Shown in pieces: positions 1 through 7,121 of a stretch of DNA of 31,111 nucleotides. The notes below the pieces were generated by a model that did not search any database, was not told the origin of the DNA, and worked only from the letters and a program-made list of their open reading frames with translations. Both the position numbers and the translations under genes were made by a program. The stretch is from Bacillus sp. AFS037270 (GTDB lineage Bacteria > Bacillota > Bacilli > Bacillales_B > DSM-18226), in NCBI RefSeq assembly GCF_002585305.1, contig NZ_NUNF01000084.1, positions 1 through 31,111 of the forward strand, given 5' to 3'. Position 1 is the stretch's first letter. Every line of letters begins with the position of its first letter.

Positions 1-1407
1 TATATTAATGCCATCTATGTCGGGAATGAAAATCACGGCTTTTTGAAAATAAATCGTGGGGAACGGAATTTGGCAAATAACTACTATCAAACGATAAAAA
101 AGTCCAATATCTATCAACGTTTACTCGATAGTCAGTGGCAGGGTGAATGGTTAAATGGCAGTGATTTAGAACTTGTTAAAGGTAGTAATCATTCATTACT
201 TTATGGAAGAAATATTAGAGATCTTGGTACGAAGGAGCAGATGGGGTTCGTCCTAATAGATCTTGATCCATCTTATTTTCAGAATATGTTTAAAAATAGT
301 AATCCTCCAGGAGATATTTTGGTATTAGATGGGGATAAAATTTTGTTCGATAGCAGTAATGATCGTTTCTCTTCCTCTCAAGTAGCCAAAATTATTCAAG
401 CTCGTGGTAAAAGCGGGACCATTAAAAAAGTAATCAATGGAACTCAATATTTCTTTAATTATCATACAAACAAGAAAACGAATTGGGATGTTGTAAGTAT
501 AATCCCTTATGAAAATATTGTTCGTGAGGTCAATCAACTTCGATTGATAACGATTTCTTTATTGGTGATCGGGTTAATAGTCTCCCTAATTATTGCCTTA
601 TTTATAACTAGGAGAATTACAAACCAGTTAAGTGTACTGCGAATGGTTACTGAAAAAATGGAAAAACGAGAAAATGTACTGGGTATTCATTTTAATAATG
701 AGGATGAACTTGGAGAGATTGGGAACCGGATTGTTCACCTTTATAATTGGAATAATGAATTAACAAAAAGGTTATATAAATCACAGATTAAGGAGAAGGA
801 AGCAGAGCTTTTAGCCTTGCAAAGCCACATTAATCCGCATTTTTTATATAATACTTTAAACACTATTTTTTGGATGGCAGAGAAGCTAAAGGCGAAACAG
901 ATTTCAAAGATTGCTATTAATTTGTCCAAAATCTTTAAGCTTACCTTAAATGATGGAAATCATATTACCAGCGTTAAGAATGAAATGGAACAAGTTAAAA
1001 GTTATCTGGATATCCAAAATATTCGTTTCGACCATAAAATCAGCTATACATTTACGATTGATCCTGAAATCATGGAAGAAAGAATTATTAAATTGTTATT
1101 ACAGCCCATTGTAGAAAACTCCGTCTACCATGGGTTAGAACATCAGGAAAGTGGAACTATCATGATTGAAGGAAAAAAGCAGGATGATGGTTTACTTTTC
1201 AAGATTCGTGACACCGGAAAAGGATTTGACAAGAATGAGATAGATATTAGCAATAAGGGTTATGCTTTGAAAAATATTAATGAACGATTGAAACTTTATT
1301 ATGGAAAAGAATATGGATTAAAGATTGAGAGTGAAATAGGAAAAGGAACTACCGTTTATCTTAAGGTTGGCCTTAAGAATGATGGAATCATCCATGACAA
1401 TAATTAA
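1..1407 (+). CDS. Sensor histidine kinase, YesM type (5' end outside window)
   Basis: The reading frame is open from base 1, so the gene starts upstream; a TTG at 43 is only an internal codon. The visible part is the end of an extracytoplasmic sensor domain, one membrane helix (about bases 540-620), a HAMP-like linker, and a His_kinase domain with HINPHFLYN (phospho-acceptor His at bases 826-828). An HATPase domain follows, with the N box LQPIVENSVYHG and the G box DTGKGFD. This is the LytS/YesM class, which usually senses extracellular sugars or binding-protein complexes. The stop lies 13 bases before the response regulator, so the two are co-transcribed. The neighbouring carbohydrate ABC transporter and fructanases suggest that it senses fructan-derived sugar; that part is inference. 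Confidence 0.93.
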   Translation, partial: YINAIYVGNENHGFLKINRGERNLANNYYQTIKKSNIYQRLLDSQWQGEWLNGSDLELVKGSNHSLLYGRNIRDLGTKEQMGFVLIDLDPSYFQNMFKNSNPPGDILVLDGDKILFDSSNDRFSSSQVAKIIQARGKSGTIKKVINGTQYFFNYHTNKKTNWDVVSIIPYENIVREVNQLRLITISLLVIGLIVSLIIALFITRRITNQLSVLRMVTEKMEKRENVLGIHFNNEDELGEIGNRIVHLYNWNNELTKRLYKSQIKEKEAELLALQSHINPHFLYNTLNTIFWMAEKLKAKQISKIAINLSKIFKLTLNDGNHITSVKNEMEQVKSYLDIQNIRFDHKISYTFTIDPEIMEERIIKLLLQPIVENSVYHGLEHQESGTIMIEGKKQDDGLLFKIRDTGKGFDKNEIDISNKGYALKNINERLKLYYGKEYGLKIESEIGKGTTVYLKVGLKNDGIIHDNN

Positions 1408-1420
1408 GGGGTTTTCTAAT

Positions 1421-2965
1421 ATGTATAAACTTTTAATTGTTGATGATGAAAAAATTGTAATCGAAGGCTTGAAATCAGCAACTAACTGGAAGGAACATAA
1501 TATTGAAATTGTAGGTTCTGCTTCAGACGGAGAAGAGGCCCTTAAAGAAATTATGAACAGGCAGCCCGACATTGTTTTAGCAGATATAAGAATGCCAAAA
1601 ATGAATGGATTGGATTTGATTAAAGAAACAAAGAATCTTAATCTAGAAACTGTTTTTATCATTATTAGTGGATATTCAAAATTTGACTACGCTAAAAGGG
1701 CCATTCAACTCGAAGCAATAGACTATCTAGTTAAACCAATTGAAGTGGATGAAATTATTGGTTCTATTAAAAACGCCATTTTAAAACTTGAAAAAATGAA
1801 AAATGAAAAACAAACAAATGAATGGATTAATGAATATCAAGTTGCATTAGAAGAAAAACGTGTTCTTGATTACATCTTAGGACATAGATTTGTTGACCCT
1901 GAAAATGACCAAAGGGTAAAAACTTTTTCTTTTTTAAATATTGGATTGAAAGGGTACGCATGGGAAGATTCAAAAGAGACTGAAAAACTTCAAGTTCTAT
2001 TAGGTCACTTGAAAAATCTACTGGAAAATAGAGGGATTGAGAGTTTCATCTATACTATTGATCGTCAAATCGTAATCATGTTCTCTAATTCCAGTTTAGA
2101 TATTGGTAATGTCTTGGTTCAAGATCTTGTGTCATTGATTTTTCGTGATATCAAAATAAGACCGAATGTAGGAATTAGCAATGTATATGAAAGTATTTCA
2201 GAAATAAAGAAAGCATACACTGAAGCGAAAGAAGCTTTAAAAAACGGAATATTCAGAAATATACAAGTAACATTTTATTTTGATTTAGAAACTTACAATC
2301 ATTCATTTGGAAATAGTATTATCGAGGAAATTAATCAATTTTTTAAAGAAAGCAGCCCAGATCTTCTTTGCATAATTAATCTTTTTATGGAGAGAGTTTT
2401 TCTCGAATGCAAAAAGAGTAACCTGTCACCGGAAAAATCAAAATATGTATGTTTTAAAATCGTTAATCATTTTTTGGAATACATCGAAAGGGAATATGAA
2501 GTAAAAAATATCGGCGGCGAAAGATATTTATTATACGAAGAATTAAATCTATTACAGTCTTTGGAAGAAATCAGAGTTTGGCTTGAACAATTTATTGCTA
2601 AATCAACTGTTTTTTTAAATGAGAACCATGTGTCCTACAATGAAAAATTAATCATCGACTTAAAAAGTTTCATAAATACTAATTATAAAGAACCCATTGT
2701 GCTAGATGATTTAGGTAAGTTGTTCCATAAGAACCCGGCTTACCTGTGCAGTTTGTTTTCAAAGGCAGTTGGTAACACCATATTTGAATATATTACGAAT
2801 GTTAGATTAAATAATGCCAAAAAGCTGCTAAGAACTTCAAATTTAAAAGTATCAGAAATTTGTAAACAAGTAGGCTACGAAAATCAAAAATACTTTCATC
2901 AAGTATTCAAAAAAAATATCGGGATAACTCCAGGTCTCTACCGTTCACAACACATAATAAAGTAA
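1421..2965 (+). CDS. Response regulator, YesN type (REC + AraC HTH)
   Basis: The protein has 514 residues from ATG 1421 (MYKLLIVDDE), preceded by AAGGGG; a longer frame back to 1367 would overlap the kinase and lacks the canonical REC start. The REC domain (1-120) has the acidic pair D8/D9, phospho-acceptor D55 (VLADIRMP) and K105 (YLVKPI). A middle region of about 280 residues resembles the linker of YesN-type regulators. The C-terminal ~100 residues form two AraC helix-turn-helix units ending in VGYENQKYFHQVFKK. It is the partner of the kinase just upstream. By family knowledge it activates a nearby sugar-uptake operon; the likely target is the ABC/fructanase cluster downstream, although decayed DNA and a LacI gene lie between. 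Confidence 0.93.
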   Translation: MYKLLIVDDEKIVIEGLKSATNWKEHNIEIVGSASDGEEALKEIMNRQPDIVLADIRMPKMNGLDLIKETKNLNLETVFIIISGYSKFDYAKRAIQLEAIDYLVKPIEVDEIIGSIKNAILKLEKMKNEKQTNEWINEYQVALEEKRVLDYILGHRFVDPENDQRVKTFSFLNIGLKGYAWEDSKETEKLQVLLGHLKNLLENRGIESFIYTIDRQIVIMFSNSSLDIGNVLVQDLVSLIFRDIKIRPNVGISNVYESISEIKKAYTEAKEALKNGIFRNIQVTFYFDLETYNHSFGNSIIEEINQFFKESSPDLLCIINLFMERVFLECKKSNLSPEKSKYVCFKIVNHFLEYIEREYEVKNIGGERYLLYEELNLLQSLEEIRVWLEQFIAKSTVFLNENHVSYNEKLIIDLKSFINTNYKEPIVLDDLGKLFHKNPAYLCSLFSKAVGNTIFEYITNVRLNNAKKLLRTSNLKVSEICKQVGYENQKYFHQVFKKNIGITPGLYRSQHIIK

Positions 2966-3387
2966 TGGTTGGTAAGTGGTATTTGTATAGCCCCCCAATC
3001 TATAGGCGAAAATACAAATAATTCAATAAAGCCTTCGGAGGAGAAGGAAATGAATCGACGAAAGATGAGACTACGAAACATCTTCACAAAAATGGTATCA
3101 AGACTTATTTTTTAAGTTATAAACTCCTTCTATTTGTATATCATAGTCATGAATAATCTTAAGTTAATTCCTGAATAATGGAGAATAGATCATGGCCACT
3201 CCATAGCATAGGATATCTAAGTTAGGGCCATTTTGTGGGATAAGGAAATTGGATACTTATGTTAAAGTTATAGGGGACTTGCCAACATTTTGCGTAAAAG
3301 ATACGTTAAACGAAGTTTAATAAGCAATTTATTATTTTTTTATACTCTAAGATATCAAACGTGTTAAGAAACTTAATATTTTCCTAT

Positions 3388-3436
3388 AAAAAAGCGAGGG
3401 ATTTCAATGAAAAACGCTGAGATTCCTCGCTTTTTA
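3388..3436. terminator. Bidirectional intrinsic terminator
   Basis: The arms AAAAAGCGAGG...CCTCGCTTTTT form a stem of about 18 bp with a few mismatches, an A-run on the left and a T-run on the right, so it could stop transcription from either side. Confidence 0.75.
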
Positions 3437-3443
3437 TGAGTTT

Positions 3444-3474
3444 GCGAAGCAACCAATGCTATGGTTGCTTTCTT
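3444..3474 (+). terminator. Hairpin, probable terminator
   Basis: AAGCAACCA (3447-3455) and TGGTTGCTT (3462-3470) form a perfect 9-bp stem with a 6-base loop, followed by TCTT. It lies just before the HAD relic, so it probably ended a gene now lost. Confidence 0.5.
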
Positions 3475-3484
3475 AAATCATTAG

Positions 3485-3805
3485 ATAAATCAAATTCCGG
3501 TCATCTTAGTTTCGGCAAGAATGCCAAAAGGGATGCTGTTTTTGCAGAAAGAGCTAAATATTGACCAGCCTATTATTTGTTACAGTGGTGCTTACATTTG
3601 GAATAATGGTGATACGCTATTAAACATTACTATTCCCGTTTCAGATGTCAAGCAGGTGTATAGCATTGTTAAAATCCTAGGTATCCATATCAGCTTATAC
3701 AAGGATGATGAGTGGTATGTAGAAGTAGATTCTATCTTGAAAGAGGTATCTGAAATTAATTTAATTTTTCTGAAAAAATCTATTGAAACGTTTCCAAGAT
3801 GGTGA
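3485..3805 (+). pseudogene. Truncated HAD-superfamily (Cof-type) phosphatase
   Basis: The frame reads IPVILVSARMPKGM followed by LNIDQPIICYSGAYIW, the motif II region and following segment of Cof-type HAD hydrolases (T/S-A-R, then C/Y-x-G-A). The N-terminal DxDGTL nucleophile motif is absent: an in-frame TAG at 3482-3484 precedes the fragment. The C-terminal motifs III/IV are also missing, because the frame ends after about 100 residues where the family has about 270. No ribosome site precedes ATG 3521. The 3' end overlaps a LacI-type operator. I read it as a non-functional relic, probably of a sugar-phosphate phosphatase gene. Confidence 0.75.
3783..3797. promoter_or_regulatory. LacI-family operator 1
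   Basis: TTGAAACGTTTCCAA contains the perfect palindrome GAAACGTTTC with central CG typical of LacI/CcpA-family sites. It lies 92 bases before the lacI start, suggesting autoregulation. Confidence 0.65.
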
Positions 3806-3818
3806 TATTATATGTACA

Positions 3819-3842
3819 AGGAAACGTTGAAACGTTTCCAAA
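3819..3842. promoter_or_regulatory. LacI-family operator 2 with extra half-site
   Basis: The sequence carries GGAAACGTT directly followed by GAAACGTTTCC, so a half-site is fused to a full palindrome (GAAACGTTTC at 3829-3838). It is 44 bases downstream of operator 1, about four helical turns, which would place both on one DNA face ahead of lacI. Confidence 0.65.
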
Positions 3843-3888
3843 ATAATAACAAGTAAATGAAATCGCTTTTTTATTGGAGGTAGTGGAA

Positions 3889-4863
3889 GTGCCAAGCATT
3901 AAAGATGTTGCAGAAATGGCAGGAGTTGGGGTTGGCACTGTTTCAAGAGTCATTAATAATCATCCAACTGTTAAAACCGAAACCCGGGAGAAAGTGAATG
4001 CAGCGATCAAACAATTAAATTATATTCCAAACGAAGTGGCTAGAAACTTTAAAATGCAAAAATCAACCATGGTTGCGCTGCTGCTTCCGAGTGTATGGCA
4101 TCCGTTTTTCTCGGAGCTCGCCTTTTATATCGAAGATGAACTTGACCGGGAAGGGTATAAATTGATGCTTTGCAATAGTGGAGGCAGACCTGACAAAGAG
4201 CTTTATTATTTGGATATGCTCAATCAGAATAAAGTAGCAGGTATTATTGGGATTACTTATAATGACATCGAAGATAGTGTGAGCACCGATATTCCGATTA
4301 TCAGCATTGACCGCCATTTTGGAAAAAAAATCACATGTGTCACCTCGGATAACTACACTGGCGGGCGCATCGCCTTAAGAGAGCTTGTGAAAGCGGGGAC
4401 TAAAAAAGCCGCCTATCTTGCAACCTATAGTGATGCTTATAGTGAGGTTGAACTTCGGAGAAAAGGATTTATCGATGAAGCAGAGGCCCAAGGGATTGAA
4501 TGTATCATCTATGAAGAGCTTGATGAGGCTTTTGATGATGATAAATACTTTGAAAATTTCTTCAAAATTAAAGAACATCAGGATGTGGACGGGATATTTG
4601 CCAATACCGATCTGCTTGCCGCCAAATATATTGATAGAGCTAAACAATATGGGTTGCGAGTTCCAGAGGATGTAAAAGTTATTGGTTATGATGGAATTCA
4701 GGATAATAAGCTGTTTCACCCAATTCTATCAACGATCCGGCAGCCTGTCGAAGAAATGGCAAGGATGTCTGTAAAACTTCTCTTAAGAAAGATTGAAGGT
4801 GAAGCACTGGAGCAAGAGATTTATCGACTCCCTGTCATATACAGAGAGGGAGAAACGACTTAG
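3889..4863 (+). CDS. LacI-family transcriptional repressor
   Basis: The protein has 324 residues from GTG 3889 (PSIKDVAEMAGVGVGTVSRV), with GGAGG at 3876-3880 and 8-base spacing; a TTG at 3874 would overlap that site. An N-terminal LacI helix-turn-helix (about 1-50) with hinge YIPNEVARNFK is followed by a periplasmic-binding-protein-like effector domain (about 55-320). GAAACGTTTC operators lie on both sides of the gene, two upstream and two before the ABC operon, fitting a local repressor that also controls itself. The effector is unknown; given the neighbours it is probably fructose, a fructose phosphate or a fructan oligosaccharide. The last codons take part in a tandem repeat that continues downstream. 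Confidence 0.93.
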   Translation: MPSIKDVAEMAGVGVGTVSRVINNHPTVKTETREKVNAAIKQLNYIPNEVARNFKMQKSTMVALLLPSVWHPFFSELAFYIEDELDREGYKLMLCNSGGRPDKELYYLDMLNQNKVAGIIGITYNDIEDSVSTDIPIISIDRHFGKKITCVTSDNYTGGRIALRELVKAGTKKAAYLATYSDAYSEVELRRKGFIDEAEAQGIECIIYEELDEAFDDDKYFENFFKIKEHQDVDGIFANTDLLAAKYIDRAKQYGLRVPEDVKVIGYDGIQDNKLFHPILSTIRQPVEEMARMSVKLLLRKIEGEALEQEIYRLPVIYREGETT

Positions 4864-4990
4864 CTGAGGCAATTTTTTTAGCTTATCATTGAAAATGTAA
4901 CAAAAAATGATAGAGCAGGAATTAATTTAATCCCCGTCATGTAAATAGAGGGAGAGAACCGACTCGGCTGAGGCAATTTTTTTAGTCTTA

Positions 4991-5007
4991 ATTGGAAACG
5001 TTTCAAT
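4991..5007. promoter_or_regulatory. LacI-family operator 3
   Basis: ATTGGAAACGTTTCAAT is an almost perfect 17-base palindrome with central CG, inside repeat copy 2 and 148 bases before the first ABC permease. Confidence 0.7.
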
Positions 5008-5093
5008 TGAAGTGCTAGATCATTAGATTTATCGAATCACCGTTATATAAAAGAGGAGGAAGTGGTAAAGATACACAAATTTTTTTAGTTTTA

Positions 5094-5122
5094 ATTGGAA
5101 ACGTTTCAACGATAGGTATAAC
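5094..5122 (+). promoter_or_regulatory. LacI-family operator 4 overlapping a putative sigma-A promoter
   Basis: The operator ATTGGAAACGTTTCAAC (5094-5110) includes TTGGAA (5095-5100), which could be a -35 box. After 16 bases comes TATAAC (5117-5122) as a -10 box. A repressor bound here would occlude the polymerase, a classic layout. The promoter boxes are weak and inferred; the operator is clear. Confidence 0.5.
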
Positions 5123-5154
5123 CAAAAAAACATAGTTGAAAGTGAGGCAAGGAT

Positions 5155-6111
5155 ATGGAATTGGCAAGGAAATCAAATAGGATAATCGATTCAACAATTC
5201 AAGTAAATAAAGCATCAAAACTAAAAAAAATCTTAAGTAATTATCAGCTCTACTTATTTCTTTTACCCGCTTTGATTTATTTTATTGTATTCCATTATGT
5301 CCCGATGTATGGAGTGCTAATTGCTTTTAAGGATTTTGTGGCAACAAAAGGGATTATGGGAAGCCCATGGGTAGGCTTTAAACACTTTGAGCGCTTTTTC
5401 GATTCCTATCAATTTTGGAGCCTGATTAAAAACACTCTTGGTCTTAGCGTTACACAACTAATCATTGGTTTTCCACTTCCAATTTTTCTCGCACTCATGT
5501 TGAACCAAATTAGAAGTAATAAGTACAAACGTTTTGTTCAAACAGTTGTTTATGCGCCGCATTTTATATCAGTAGTTGTTTTAGCGGGTATGATATATGT
5601 CTTCTTTTCTAACAATGGGCTAATTAATAACTTAATCCTGATTTTTGGCGGCGATCCGATTTCGTTTATGGCAAAACCTGATTGGTTTAAACCATTATAT
5701 ATTGCCTCAGGCGTTTGGCAAGAAACCGGATGGGCTGCGATTATATATCTGGCAGCACTTGCAGGAGTCAGCCCTGAGCTGCATGAAGCGGCCGTTATGG
5801 ATGGAGCGAATAAGTGGCAGCGGATTTTTCATGTGGATATTCCTGCGATTATGCCAACGGCTGTTATCCTATTAATTTTAAACGTTGGAAACATTATGAA
5901 CATTGGTTTTGAAAAGGCTTATTTGCTGCAAACTCCAATGAATCAGCCGGCAGCAGAGATTATTCCAACTTATGTTTATAAGATGGGTTTACAGCAGGCG
6001 CAATATAGTTTTGCTGCGGCAGTAGGATTGTTTAATTCAGTGATTAACTTAGTTTTATTAGTCGCAGTAAATAAGTTCGCGAAAAAATTATCCGGAACAG
6101 GACTATGGTAA
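5155..6111 (+). CDS. Carbohydrate ABC transporter permease, LplB/YtcP-system type
   Basis: The protein has 318 residues from ATG 5155, with GTGAGG just upstream. It has about six membrane helices, beginning with YLFLLPALIYFIVFHYVPMY. The binding-protein-dependent permease loop EAAVMDGANKWQRIFHVDIP sits at about residue 211; it docks with the ATPase. Members of this family (LplB, YtcP) form one half of the channel of CUT1 sugar importers paired with large LplA-type lipoproteins. The second permease starts 19 bases downstream. The substrate is inferred from the neighbouring fructanases to be fructan oligosaccharide or difructose anhydride. Confidence 0.95.
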   Translation: MELARKSNRIIDSTIQVNKASKLKKILSNYQLYLFLLPALIYFIVFHYVPMYGVLIAFKDFVATKGIMGSPWVGFKHFERFFDSYQFWSLIKNTLGLSVTQLIIGFPLPIFLALMLNQIRSNKYKRFVQTVVYAPHFISVVVLAGMIYVFFSNNGLINNLILIFGGDPISFMAKPDWFKPLYIASGVWQETGWAAIIYLAALAGVSPELHEAAVMDGANKWQRIFHVDIPAIMPTAVILLILNVGNIMNIGFEKAYLLQTPMNQPAAEIIPTYVYKMGLQQAQYSFAAAVGLFNSVINLVLLVAVNKFAKKLSGTGLW

Positions 6112-6130
6112 CTGGGAGGTGCAGCAATAA

Positions 6131-7045
6131 ATGAGTTTATTAGCCTTAAAAAATAAGAAGATCACAAGAAGATCGAAAGAAGATAAAGTCTTCGATATTA
6201 TTAACATTTTTCTAGTTGCAATCATCCTAATATTGGTGGTCTATCCATTGTACTTTATCGTGATTGCCTCCTTTAGTGATCCAAACATGATTTATGAAGG
6301 GAAGGTTTGGTTTATACCAAAAGAACTAACCCTTGAAGGGTACGAACGAATCTTTAGAGACAGCAAGATTTGGCTCGGCTATAAGAACTCCATTATTTAT
6401 ACGGTGGTCGGAACGATTGTCAATGTATCGTTTACCTTAATGGCTGCTTATGCATTGTCTCGAAAGGATTTGTATGGAAGAAATGTCATCATGTTTTTAT
6501 TCCTCATGACGATGTTTTTCTCAGGCGGACTTATTCCTACATACCTGGTTGTTAAGAATCTGGGTTTACTTAATACCATGTGGGCGCTTATTCTACCGAA
6601 AGCAGTAGCTGTTTGGAACGTGATTGTGGCTAAAACGTTTTTTGAGTCCTCTATTCCTGGTGAATTATTAGAAGCAGCAAGAATAGATGGATGTTCCGAT
6701 GTGAAATTTTTCTGGAAGATTGTCCTGCCGCTTTCAAAACCCATTGTCGCCGTCATGGTGTTATTCTATGCGGTTGGACACTGGAACTCCTATTTTGATG
6801 CTTTAATCTATTTAAATAATGAAAACTTATATCCATTGCAGTTAATTTTACGAAATATTTTAATTCAAAATCAGGCATCCACGATGATGATCAGTGATCT
6901 GGACTCATTGGCTGCAAAACAAAGAGTGTCTGAGCTAATTAAATACGGTGTGATTATTGTTGCTTCCATCCCGCTTTTAATCGTCTATCCTTTTGTTCAA
7001 AAGTACTTTGTAAAAGGTGTTATGATTGGCGGAATTAAAGGTTAA
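6131..7045 (+). CDS. Carbohydrate ABC transporter permease, LplC/YtcP type
   Basis: The protein has 304 residues from ATG 6131 with GGGAGGTG ahead. It has about six membrane helices. The permease coupling loop EAARIDGCSDVKFFWKIVLP lies at about residue 180, and the C terminus FVKGVMIGGIKG is typical of LplC/YtcP proteins. It is the second channel subunit beside the upstream permease. No ABC ATPase gene is found anywhere in the window; by analogy with Bacillus CUT1 systems, a shared ATPase of the MsmX type encoded elsewhere would energise it. Confidence 0.95.
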   Translation: MSLLALKNKKITRRSKEDKVFDIINIFLVAIILILVVYPLYFIVIASFSDPNMIYEGKVWFIPKELTLEGYERIFRDSKIWLGYKNSIIYTVVGTIVNVSFTLMAAYALSRKDLYGRNVIMFLFLMTMFFSGGLIPTYLVVKNLGLLNTMWALILPKAVAVWNVIVAKTFFESSIPGELLEAARIDGCSDVKFFWKIVLPLSKPIVAVMVLFYAVGHWNSYFDALIYLNNENLYPLQLILRNILIQNQASTMMISDLDSLAAKQRVSELIKYGVIIVASIPLLIVYPFVQKYFVKGVMIGGIKG

Positions 7046-7121
7046 TAGAAATAAGGGGGTGATGGTAGACGACATTGATAGTTTGCCATCCATTTAATTA
7101 ATCTATTAGGGGGAAAAAGAA

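Larger units (their letters stand above)
2966..3520. other. Gene-poor stretch with gene remnants
   Basis: There is no intact gene here. A 21-codon frame (3050-3115, starting MNRRKMRLRN) has a near-perfect ribosome site (GGAGGAGAAGG) and looks like the 5' stub of a lost gene. A second coding-like tail on the plus strand ends at TAA 3318-3320 (LDTYVKVIGDLPTF) and could be the 3' end of another lost gene; I do not recognise it. Two hairpin terminators close the stretch. The contents suggest a deletion scar between the two-component genes and lacI. Confidence 0.45.
4817..5125 (+). repeat. Three imperfect ~104-bp tandem copies spanning the lacI end and promoter
   Basis: Copy 1 (about 4817-4920) holds the last lacI codons. 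Copies 2 (about 4921-5025) and 3 (about 5026-5125) are intergenic. GCTGAGGCAATTTTTTTAG occurs identically at 4863-4881 and 4967-4985, and TTTTTTTAG recurs at 5080-5088, giving periods of 104 and 103. Copies 2 and 3 each carry an intact operator at the same place; in copy 1 the equivalent position reads ATTGAAAATGTAACA, a degraded version. The triplication multiplies the operator before the ABC operon. Confidence 0.75.

Noticed and set aside
1318..1662. Minus-strand 114-codon frame across the kinase/regulator junction
   Set aside because: It lies antisense to two well-supported genes and has no recognisable domain.
4871..4990. T-runs after lacI as terminators
   Set aside because: The T7 runs at 4873 and 4977 are not preceded by stable stems; they belong to the tandem repeat.
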